Assembly (NCBI GenBank): GCA_039815415.1
Contig: JBCBZH010000008.1
Coordinates: 1-38,514 of the forward strand
Source of the DNA: JBCBZH01 sp039815415
Lineage (GTDB): Bacteria; Bacteroidota; Rhodothermia; Rhodothermales; Rubricoccaceae
Direction: 5' to 3'
DNA length: 38,514 nt
Position 1 is the stretch's first letter. Each line of letters starts with the position of its first letter. The position numbers were made by a program, and so were the translations under genes. The notes under the pieces were generated by a model, which saw only the letters and a list, made by a program, of their open reading frames with translations, did no database searches and was not told the DNA's origin. Below are positions 24,191-32,800 of the stretch, one piece after another.

Positions 24191-25524
24191 TGCCTGCCCT
24201 CTCGCCAGCTCGACGCCCAGCCCCTTCGCCAGCTCGTGGCCGGGCGAGGTGTGCGTTCTCCCTGGCTGCCCTCTCTATTCTCGCCCTCGGGCTGGCGGCC
24301 TGCTCAGGCCCAGTCGCCCTCCCCAGCGTAGATGACCTCCGAGCCCGAGTCCTCGAGAACCCAACCGATGTAGAGGCCCTGCGTGATCTCGGCGCCCGAC
24401 TCGCGATTGAAGGCGAGTACACCCCAGCTCTTGGAACGCTGGAACGTGCCGACCGGATGGCGCCGGGGCACGGCGAAACCCTCTACATCCTCGGCCTCGT
24501 CAACGAGGCGATGGGCGATGCGCTGGGCGCGGAACGGGCCTACGCTCGCTACCTCAACGTGCCCGCCACAGACATCTATCGTGACTCGCTCCGGGGCCGC
24601 CTCGACGGGCTGGTGCGCGCCCGGCTCCGGCAGGAGTTCGCCAGCGCGCTGGCGACCGAGGACAGCGTGATGACCGTGACGGGGACCGGTGCCATCGGGG
24701 TGCTTCCGTTTGCATACCGAGGCACCGATGAGCAGTATGTGTCCCTCGGACGTGGCCTTGCTGAAGTGCTCTCGATCGACCTCGCCGCGGTGGAAAGCCT
24801 CACGGTCGTGGAGCGTGCGCGACTTCAGGCGCTGCTGGCCGAGTACGAGCTGGCGCGTCGAGGTGTTCTGGATGCGTCCACAGCACCCCGAGCTGGAAGG
24901 CTACTCGAAGCCGACCGCCTCGTTGGAGGCGAGGTAGACGTGCAGGGGGAGAACCTGAGGATCGAGTCGGCGGTGTGGGAAGGGGTGTTGCAAGGCATCG
25001 AAACCACGGAGGGGGACGTGGCAGACCTCTTCCGGATCCAGAAGGAGATCACCCTCCAAGTGCTCGCCACGCTCGGCATTGAGGTCACAGCCGCAGAGGA
25101 AGCAGCCATCCTGGAAGCTCCCACCGAGGATCTGCTCGCCTTCCTGCTCTACAGCCGCGCGCTTCTCCTCGAGGACGACGGGGACTTCATCGGAGCCTCT
25201 CGACTCTATTCACAGGCTGTGCAACGCGACCCCGGCTTCGCGCTGGCGGCCCGCCGCCAGGCAGATACCCAGCTCTCGGCCTCGACGTCCGGCCCGGCAG
25301 CCCCTCGCCTGAACGAGACCGCCACCGCCAGCATCGAGCCCATCGAAGCCGCCAGCTCGGACCTCATCCGGGAGCGATCTGACCGTCTCCGAGCGTCGCT
25401 CGGCCAGCACGTCCCGCCCGGCGACGAGGCACGCCAGCCTGCTGTTGAAGGCGGCCAGTCCGGCATCCTGGGTGGCCTTCCCGATCCTCCCGATCCGCCA
25501 ACGGCAGGCGGCAACAACGAATGA
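24190..25524 (+). CDS. Second CsgG-like/TPR lipoprotein
   Basis: A 444-residue paralogue-like partner of the upstream gene; its ATG overlaps that gene's stop. The lipobox is GLAAC (Cys38), preceded by an unusually long, Pro/Arg-rich N-terminus (MPALSPARRPAPSPARGRAR) encoded largely by two uptake-like motif copies (24204, 24228). TPR-like helices (about 45-145, DLGARLAIEGEYTPALGTLERADRMAPGHGETLYILG) precede a CsgG-like domain (about 165-300, GAIGVLPFAYRGTDEQYVSLGRGLAEVLSIDL, LTVVERARLQALLAEYEL, GRLLEADRLVGGEVDVQG). Another TPR unit (DDGDFIGASRLYSQAVQRDPGFALAA) and a disordered Pro/Gly tail end it. The pair may form a hetero-assembly in the outer membrane. The stop overlaps the next start (ATGA). 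Confidence 0.8.
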   Translation: MPALSPARRPAPSPARGRARCAFSLAALSILALGLAACSGPVALPSVDDLRARVLENPTDVEALRDLGARLAIEGEYTPALGTLERADRMAPGHGETLYILGLVNEAMGDALGAERAYARYLNVPATDIYRDSLRGRLDGLVRARLRQEFASALATEDSVMTVTGTGAIGVLPFAYRGTDEQYVSLGRGLAEVLSIDLAAVESLTVVERARLQALLAEYELARRGVLDASTAPRAGRLLEADRLVGGEVDVQGENLRIESAVWEGVLQGIETTEGDVADLFRIQKEITLQVLATLGIEVTAAEEAAILEAPTEDLLAFLLYSRALLLEDDGDFIGASRLYSQAVQRDPGFALAARRQADTQLSASTSGPAAPRLNETATASIEPIEAASSDLIRERSDRLRASLGQHVPPGDEARQPAVEGGQSGILGGLPDPPDPPTAGGNNE

Positions 25525-27197
25525 GTGCCCTGACTCTCCGCATGGCGTGTTTCATGCTGGCCCTGTTCGGGCTGGCCGCTCAGGCGCAGACCATCGTTCG
25601 GCTGGACCCTCTGATTCCCGTCGCGGGCCAGATCGCACGGGCCCTGGTCACCTTCGATGGCACCAACCCCTCGAGTGTAACGGTGTTCGCCCGCCCGGTG
25701 GGCACGACGTCCTTCCAGACCCTCGCGGCGACTGACGAAGGGAGCCAGACGTGGAGCGTCGAGCTGCCGTTTGAGATGCCGCCACAAGGCTTGGATGTCT
25801 ACGCCCAGTACGTGCTGGATGGCGAAACCCTCACCGAGCCCGCCCAGGACCCAACAGGATTCCCCTACCGCGTCCCAGCGCTGAGCCTGAGCGCACGGCC
25901 AGGCCTCTCTCTTCCGGCCCGTCAGTACCGGATGGTGACCGTCCCCTTGCACTTGAGCCCGTTCTCCGGCGTTCCGGTGGCTCTAGGGAGCAGCGAGCCT
26001 CTGGATGTCTTCGGCGACGACTTCGGTGAAGACGGAGACCCTGCACAGTGGCGTGTCCTCCGATGGAGCCCCGGGCTCAACCGCTACCGCGATGCCACAG
26101 AAGGCGACGTGGATCCCGTGATTCGCCCGGGGCGGGGCTTCTGGATCATCACCGCCAATGGAGGGAGCTTCAACGTGGAACGCGGCCTCTCCACTGGCTT
26201 CACGCTGGATGGCGAGCGGTCGTTCATTACGACCGAATCGGTCACGCTTCAGCCTGGATGGAATCAGATCGGCAGCCCCTTCCTGTTTCCCATTCAGTGG
26301 ACCGATGTCGTCGGCTCAGACCGGGTCGAAGACCCCATCGGCTACCAGGGCACCTACTCAACGCCTCAAGCGACGCTTCAGCCGTGGGAAGGCTACTTCG
26401 TGTTCAGCTCGGACCGGGCACCTGTCACCCTCCGTTTCTCGGCCCTCGCCCAAGGCCGTACCGACCGGGCCGCGCAGTCTCTGGCCCAGCGCATGCAGGC
26501 ACGGGCTGGCGACAGCGCTGGCGTGCTGAGTGTGCGTGCCGAATGGGGAGACCTCTCCGATGAGATCTACCTCGGGCTGGCGACAGCGTCTCCATCGGCA
26601 CGCCCGCTGAACCTTCGGAAGCCGCCGCCTGTGGACGACGGTCTCCGCCTCGTCGTACAGGAGGCCGGTGAGGAGTGGATCGGTCGCTTCCAGACGCAGG
26701 ACTCTGCCCGTTGGACTCTCCACCTCACGCTTCCGTCTCCTGACGATGTCACCCTTCGCTTCAACACCGAAGGCGACTGGCCAGATGGGCTGGTCATTGA
26801 GGACCTCGATCAGGGCATCGAGCTGTCGATGTCTGGCGACGCGGTGAGCGTCCCGGCTCTTGCGACGGTCTCCACGCGGCGACTCCAGATCCGAACCGCG
26901 ACCACCCGCTCGCAGCCTGCGAGAATGGCCCTCGGCACGCCGAGCCCCAACCCCACGTCCGGCGTCGTGACAGTCCCGTACTCCCTGCCCGAGGCCGGTG
27001 AAACGCGCCTCGAGGTATTGGATCTGCTCGGCCGCTCTATCCGCGTGCTCCACAAGGGCTCCCAAGACGCAGGGCCGCACGCCGTCTCGTGGGATGGCCT
27101 CGACGCCACCGGGCGTCCTGTGGCGGCTGGCGTCTACCTCGTTCGCCTGAATGCCTCTGGGCAGGTAGCGACGGCCCGCGTGACTCGCCTCCGGTAG
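25521..27197 (+). CDS. T9SS-sorted secreted protein
   Basis: A 558-residue secreted protein. The Sec signal peptide (MSALTLRMACFMLALFGLAAQAQT) is followed by strand-rich domains, including two related units with RMVTVPLHLSPF / QWRVLRWSPGLNRY and LQPGWNQIGSPFLFPIQW / QPWEGYFVFS, a 'pure-line' pattern I have seen in Bacteroidota surface proteins. The last ~85 residues (about 471-558, GTPSPNPTSGVVTVPYSLPEAGETRLEVLDLLGRSIRVL ... GVYLVRLNASGQVATARVTRLR) form a type A T9SS C-terminal sorting domain. It should be exported across the outer membrane by the type IX system and anchored or released. It shares a 4-base ATGA overlap with the preceding lipoprotein gene, so it belongs to the kinase operon. 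Confidence 0.85.
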   Translation: MSALTLRMACFMLALFGLAAQAQTIVRLDPLIPVAGQIARALVTFDGTNPSSVTVFARPVGTTSFQTLAATDEGSQTWSVELPFEMPPQGLDVYAQYVLDGETLTEPAQDPTGFPYRVPALSLSARPGLSLPARQYRMVTVPLHLSPFSGVPVALGSSEPLDVFGDDFGEDGDPAQWRVLRWSPGLNRYRDATEGDVDPVIRPGRGFWIITANGGSFNVERGLSTGFTLDGERSFITTESVTLQPGWNQIGSPFLFPIQWTDVVGSDRVEDPIGYQGTYSTPQATLQPWEGYFVFSSDRAPVTLRFSALAQGRTDRAAQSLAQRMQARAGDSAGVLSVRAEWGDLSDEIYLGLATASPSARPLNLRKPPPVDDGLRLVVQEAGEEWIGRFQTQDSARWTLHLTLPSPDDVTLRFNTEGDWPDGLVIEDLDQGIELSMSGDAVSVPALATVSTRRLQIRTATTRSQPARMALGTPSPNPTSGVVTVPYSLPEAGETRLEVLDLLGRSIRVLHKGSQDAGPHAVSWDGLDATGRPVAAGVYLVRLNASGQVATARVTRLR

Positions 27198-27216
27198 CGG
27201 ATTGCTCCTCTCCTCT

Positions 27217-28338
27217 ATGCCTGTTTCCGTCACGGCCAGCATCCGCACGTTCCTCCTCGCCAGCGCGCTGGCGCTCTCCGCGTCTGCGCAGCCAGCCCCG
27301 CGCGTCGTCGTTGAGGTCGGCGCCATCGCACAGGACTACCCGACCGGGACCGACCAGACGATCCGCGAGCTGACGATTCCCGTCCGCGCCTCTGCAGCCG
27401 TGATCTCAGGGCTCGACGTGAGCGTTCGTACGGCCTACGCCTCCGTCAGCGGCGACGATCTAGAATCGCTGAGCGGCATCGGAGACACACAGCTCGGGGC
27501 CAACTATCGCCGGCCCGTCGGCGGAGGCCTCGTGGATCTCTCGCTGATGCTCAGCCTTCCCACAGGCCAGACCTCGCTCTCTGACGAGCAGTTCGCCACG
27601 GCGTCGGTTCTGGCCTTGGATGACTATGCGTTCGCTCTGCCCTCTTTCGGCCAGGGCATGGTCCTGACCCCGGGCCTGACGATTGCAGTGCCGGTGGGAA
27701 GCGGCCTCGCCCTAGGGGCGGGCGTCGCGTATTCGATGTCTTCGGACTACACGCCCTTTGCCGATCTCACGTCTGCGTACACCCCTGCCGACGAGACCAT
27801 CCTGACGGGAGGCCTGGACGCCTCCTTGGGTGGAGAGTCCCGCTTCACGCTGGAGGGATCCTATGTCCTCTACGGCAACGACACCTTCGAGGGTGAAACG
27901 TTCAGCCCGGGCGACAAGGTGGCGGGACGGTTGCGCCTTGCTCTGGGAAGTGGGGCGGTGCGTGGCAGCTTCCTCGCGCGCTACCGCCAAGTCGGCGATG
28001 GCACCATTGGCTCACCGGTACGCCCCGTGACCTACCTGAGGCCCAACCAGGCACACGTCGCCCTCGGCCTCAGCTTCGTGCAGCCCATGTTTGACATCGG
28101 CATCTCCTCCGGCGTGCGCTACTACGGCGCCTTTGCCGACTTCGAGGACGCCTCAAGAGAGACCGCTCTCGCGGGCCAGAGACTTCTGCTGGACCTCACC
28201 GCCAGCCCGACCGTCCAGGTCAGCCCCACTGCCAAGCTGATCGGCTCGTTCACCTACACGCTGGGACTCGGCGAAGAGTTCGGAGCAGAACCGTTCACCG
28301 GCTCCCGAGCGAGTGCCGGAGTCCAGGTCGGCCTCTGA
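27217..28338 (+). CDS. Outer-membrane beta-barrel protein
   Basis: A 373-residue protein; the start chosen is the ATG at 27217 after CTCCTCTCCTCT, not the TTG at 27202. The signal peptide (MPVSVTASIRTFLLASALALSASAQ) is followed by roughly 12-14 amphipathic strands with tight turns (ISGLDVSVRTAYASVSGDDLESLSGIGDTQLGANYRRPVGGGLVDLSLMLSLPTG; SRFTLEGSYVLYGND) and a short C-terminal strand (GSRASAGVQVGL). This fits a transporter-type barrel of the FadL/OmpA-like size class, but no named family is certain. It is the last gene of the kinase operon, 19 bases after the T9SS protein, and the amidohydrolase starts 23 bases on, so the transcript may continue. Confidence 0.75.
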   Translation: MPVSVTASIRTFLLASALALSASAQPAPRVVVEVGAIAQDYPTGTDQTIRELTIPVRASAAVISGLDVSVRTAYASVSGDDLESLSGIGDTQLGANYRRPVGGGLVDLSLMLSLPTGQTSLSDEQFATASVLALDDYAFALPSFGQGMVLTPGLTIAVPVGSGLALGAGVAYSMSSDYTPFADLTSAYTPADETILTGGLDASLGGESRFTLEGSYVLYGNDTFEGETFSPGDKVAGRLRLALGSGAVRGSFLARYRQVGDGTIGSPVRPVTYLRPNQAHVALGLSFVQPMFDIGISSGVRYYGAFADFEDASRETALAGQRLLLDLTASPTVQVSPTAKLIGSFTYTLGLGEEFGAEPFTGSRASAGVQVGL

Positions 28339-28361
28339 GCGGAGCTCTCGCGGCAAGAGCC

Positions 28362-29768
28362 ATGCGCACGCTCTGTCTGGTCGCCCTCGCCCTGTTCACC
28401 ACAGGCTGTGCCCCTGCGCAATCCGATTCTGATCCGGTAGGCGGCCTTGTCATCCGCGGCGTCACACTGATTGACGGGACCGGTGCGCCTCCTCTTCCGA
28501 ACGCCAGCGTGGTCGTCGAAGGCGACCACATCGTCGCTGTGGGACGAGCTGGCGAGATCGAGATCCCAGACGGAATGCCTGTTGAGGACGCGCACGGGAG
28601 GTTTCTCCTACCGGGCCTGATTGATGTCCATGTCCACGCGCTGGTGCCAACGTGCGAGCCCACGCCCGCCGGCCCGCTTGCGACTGGATTCGACTGGGAT
28701 CTCTCTACGGGCCTGATGGCGGCCCTCCTTCGCTTCGGCATCACCACCGCTCGGAGCCCGGCGACGCCAACCCGGCTTGGCGTTGCCATGCGGGACAGCA
28801 TCGCCGCAGGCGCCGTACAGGGACCTCGCCTCCTGGTCTCCGGCGAGCTGATTAACGACCACCGGATGTCGCCTGAGGTGATTCGTGAGGTGGTTCGCCA
28901 GCAGGCCAGTGCCGGGGTGGACTACATCAAGCTCTACAGCCGCCTGCGACCTGACGCCGTTCGAGCTGGCGTCGCGGAAGCCCATGTCCAGGGCCTCCCC
29001 GCCATCGGGCACCTGCAGGCCACGACTTGGACGGAGGGGCTGGATGCCGGAATCGACCACCTGACCCATGCGGCTCCCTGGACCGAGGACATGCTGAGCG
29101 TAGCGGGGCGCCGTCAGTACCGGGCGTCTAGCGCCTCCGCCAGCTCGATGCGGGCTCGCATCGACTGGCTCGAGGCTCTGGATCCCTCTGGGCCTGAGGT
29201 GAATGCTGTCGTCGCCGCACTCGTGGAGCACGACATCTTTCTGGACCCCACGCTCGTCGCCTTCGACACCAAGTTTTCCTACGATTCCGCGGCGGCGCGG
29301 CCAGTCGCGCCCCGATACCGGAGCAATCCAAACGTCAATGCGGTACCAGGCCTCCCCGACGTGTGGACCCAATGCGGCACTCCCACCTACGCCTGGACGC
29401 CCAACGACTTCCAACGGGCCGAGGCTGCATGGCCCACGCTTCTCGAGCTGGTGAAGCAGTACCATGACGGAGGCGTTCGGCTCACTGCGGGGAGCGACAC
29501 GCCAAACGCGTGGGTCATTCCCGGAGAAGGCCTGCACCGCGAGCTGGAGCTATTGGTCGACGCTGGCATCCCGCCGGAAGAGGTTCTTCAGATCGCCACG
29601 CGCAACGGGGCCGAAGCGCTGGGGCTCCTCAATGAGATCGGCACCATCGAAGCTGGCAAGCAGGCCGACCTGCTTCTCCTCACCGCAGATCCTCTGGACA
29701 ACATCGCCAACACGCGTCAGATCGCGTGGGTGATGCAGGCTGGGCACCGCAGCGCCCCACCAGAGTAG
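28362..29768 (+). CDS. Amidohydrolase-superfamily lipoprotein (imidazolonepropionase-like)
   Basis: A 468-residue metal-dependent hydrolase. The N-terminus has a lipobox TTGC (Cys16), so the enzyme is periplasmic and lipid-anchored. Metal ligands are visible: DVHVH (His90, His92), KLYS, GHLQ, DHLTHAAP, and the late GSDTPN Asp. N- and C-terminal beta-sandwich segments (VIRGVTLIDGTG; IGTIEAGKQADLLLLTADPLDNI) complete the usual fold. These proteins hydrolyse C-N bonds of cyclic or peptide-like substrates; the actual substrate is unknown. Copies of the motif encode GRAGE (28545), VRAGV (28962) and ASSMR (29139), the last in a Ser/Ala-rich insertion. A convergent motif hairpin (29769-29806) follows the stop. 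Confidence 0.9.
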   Translation: MRTLCLVALALFTTGCAPAQSDSDPVGGLVIRGVTLIDGTGAPPLPNASVVVEGDHIVAVGRAGEIEIPDGMPVEDAHGRFLLPGLIDVHVHALVPTCEPTPAGPLATGFDWDLSTGLMAALLRFGITTARSPATPTRLGVAMRDSIAAGAVQGPRLLVSGELINDHRMSPEVIREVVRQQASAGVDYIKLYSRLRPDAVRAGVAEAHVQGLPAIGHLQATTWTEGLDAGIDHLTHAAPWTEDMLSVAGRRQYRASSASASSMRARIDWLEALDPSGPEVNAVVAALVEHDIFLDPTLVAFDTKFSYDSAAARPVAPRYRSNPNVNAVPGLPDVWTQCGTPTYAWTPNDFQRAEAAWPTLLELVKQYHDGGVRLTAGSDTPNAWVIPGEGLHRELELLVDAGIPPEEVLQIATRNGAEALGLLNEIGTIEAGKQADLLLLTADPLDNIANTRQIAWVMQAGHRSAPPE

Positions 29769-29806
29769 CGCCAGCTCGCAGCCACGGTGAACGCTTCGAG
29801 CTGGCG
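29769..29806. terminator. Inverted uptake-like motif pair between convergent genes
   Basis: CGCCAGCTCG (29769-29778) and CGAGCTGGCG (29797-29806) form a perfect 10-bp stem over an 18-base loop. It fills the 42-base gap between the convergent amidohydrolase and T9SS dehydrogenase stops, where a bidirectional terminator is expected. Confidence 0.7.
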
Positions 29807-29810
29807 ACGT

Positions 29811-32800
29811 CTATCGCGCGATGGTGAACGTCTGCGTGTCGGTCTCTCCGCTGGCCGCCGTCACGCGCGCCACGTAGGTCCCGGAAGACCGGGCCTGGAG
29901 ATCGAGACCGAGATCGAGGATGCCAGCGGCCGCCTCGACGCGCTCCTGTTGCACGAGCCGTCCCAGCACATCGTAGATGTCGACCTGCACCTCGCCGGCC
30001 TCCGCCAGCACGATGCGGATGGACGCCCGGTTCTGAACCGGGTTCGGGAAGATCGGCTCGACGCCGAACTGGAGTGTCGCGGCACGGAGCCCTGCGATCG
30101 GCGGCCCAGCACCGCCGCTGGACACGCTCACAGAGTCAAACGTCGCGCTGGCGGTCACCGTCGGGTCCGATGAGGAGACGGCCATACCAGCCACCACTGA
30201 GGCCTGTGTCAGACCAGGAACGGAGACGGTGCCGATAGGCGTCCAGGCGGTTCCATCGGATGAGTGGAACGCGGCAACGTCTGTGCCCTGACGGTCGAGA
30301 CGGAGCCAGATGGGGCTACCCAAGCCCCAGAGGTCAAGCGGGCCTGCCGTGGATCCACCCGCATCGGCGCGGTACTGCAGGTGAACGCCGAGATTCGTCA
30401 GCGCGACCGCCGCGTAGGGCGCTCCGGGCGTCAGATCATTTCGGATTACCAGCGCGGCACGCGCCCAGTCCGCCGCACCTGAGAACGACGCTACCCGTGC
30501 GATGATCGACCCATCGCCGCTCATCGGTTGCTGGACGAGATGCGCTGCGTCCACAGAGCCCCAGAGGTCTCCGCTGCCATTGATCTGGAAGGCCGACCCC
30601 GTCGCGCTGGCGGAACCGGGAACGCCCGGCGAACCAAGGTCTCGCGCAGTCCACGGGGCCGGGAACGCAGCTGTGACTGCGACATCCCGGAAGGTGGCTG
30701 TGGCGGTCTGTGTGCCGGTCCGCGCAGAGGACGACGTGGTCATCCCGATCACGACAGGCCCTGTCATGGTCGGAACAGTCGTGGTTCGGATGAGCGTCCA
30801 CGCCACGCCGTCGTCCGAGAGGGACGTTGTCACGGTTGTGCCCACGCGCTCCACGCGCAGCCACACAGGCTCGGCCCGGCCCCAAAGGTCGACGGGGCCT
30901 TCGGTAGCACCGCCCGCTGCAAGACGCTCCTGATGGTGCACGCCCAGGTTGGACAAGAACACCCCTACATACGGGGCGCCCGACTCGAGCCCTGACCGGA
31001 CCACCAGCCCGGCCTTGGCCCAATCCAAGCCGTTCGAGAGCGCCGTCACGCGCGCAGTGAGCACGCCGTCGGCATCGAGCTGACGAGAGACGAAGTGGAA
31101 GGCGTCGGTCTCATACCAGGCGTCGCCGCTGCCGGTGAGGGTAAACGCGTCCGGCTCGGGTGACACGGTGGAGCCAAAGACAGGCACGAGGCCGACATCG
31201 GATGCCGTCCAGCCATCGGGAAGGACATCCCCTCCGGTCCCAGCTTCCACCGCCCATGCCCTCAGCTCGCCGACAGAGATGAAGCCCGCCGATCCGCCAG
31301 GGCGTCCGACGATTCGGATGGCATCTCCCTCCGACGGTACAAACGACAGCTCATAGGTATCGAAGCTCCGCCCATCTGTTGCCCGATACTCCGGCGCCGA
31401 CTCGGTGCCCACCACATCGCGCCAGGTCCCATTGGACCGGACCTGCACACGGAGGGTCTCGAACCAGCCACCGTCTCCGTAGTGCATCCCCTCCTGGAAG
31501 GCGACGCGCGTGAACCGCAGGGTGTCCTCAAAGGTGTAGCCGACCCCATCCTGCAAGAGGCCGTTCCCGGCCCCGGCGAACGAGTCGAACTGGCGATTGT
31601 AAGCGACCGTGCCCGGGTCCGGGGAGTCGCCATCGCGGATGAGCCCGATGGGGTAGCCGTTGAGGGATGTGCCAAGTGCGAAAGGGGTCCCGCGCGTGGT
31701 CACGTCGGACTCGCCATCCGATCCAGTCAGAAACAGTGGACGCTCATCAATGCTCTCGAGACCGGTGGCATCGCGTACGGCCACTCGGACGCGGTAGTAG
31801 TACAGCTCGCCGTCCTCGCCATGCTCCTCGGCCGTGAACTGTGTGATCTGCCCGGACCCGACGAAGACATCCGGGTGAATGTGGTTCTCGTGGACCTGCG
31901 TGATGCTCCATCGAACGGAGAGCGTGCTCGCCGCCTGATCGGGATCGCTCACGAGTGCCTCGAGCTGAACGGTCTCACCCGGTGCCACGCGGAGATCCCG
32001 CGTCGGAGACACGATCTGAACCGTCGGGAGGCCGCCAGCTCGCACCTTGACGGTGGTCGTCTGCGTGGCCGTATCGATGCCATCAGAAACCTCGAGAGTG
32101 GCCGTATACAGGCCGGGTTCCGTGTAGATGTGGAGCGGCGCGCGGTCCGTCGAGCTGGCGCCGTCACCGAACGTCCAGAGGTACGTCAGCTCGGTTCCAT
32201 CAGGATCAAAGGAGCCCTCAGGCGTGAACTGCACCTGGACGCCCACGCCGCCCTGGGTCGGGCTGGCGGCCGCCACGGCAACCGGGACCGAGTTGGTGGC
32301 CTCGTCTACGTGCCGGAGGCGATAGATGCGCCCGTCGCTCAGCGAAACGATGTGCAGCAGCTCGGAAACGGGATCGAACACCAGCGCGCCAGAAGGGCCG
32401 TAGTCGCCGCTGAACAGGCGTTCCTGCGTGAGGTCTCCGGCTCCATCCACACGGGCGGCCGCGATCCAGCCATTCGCATAGTCCGCATAGAACACAGCGT
32501 CGCGGTAGAACGACGGGTACCGGGTGCCCGAGATGAAGTCCCCAGACAGGATGGCTCGCCCTTTCCGCCCACTCGGTGTCGAGAGGGACGCGTTGCTGTG
32601 GTGCCACTCGTAGGATGGGTCGGTGATGACCCCTGTGGGCGGTGTGCTGCAGCCGTTGGTGGCGGGCTGGCCGTTGTTCTGGTAGTCATTGTTTGGACGT
32701 GCGCCCTCGCGGCATGGCCACCCGTGGTTCTCGCCCTTGCGCACCACGTTCATTTCCTCCCACACCTTCCAGCCCACATCGCCGAGATAGATGACTCCGG

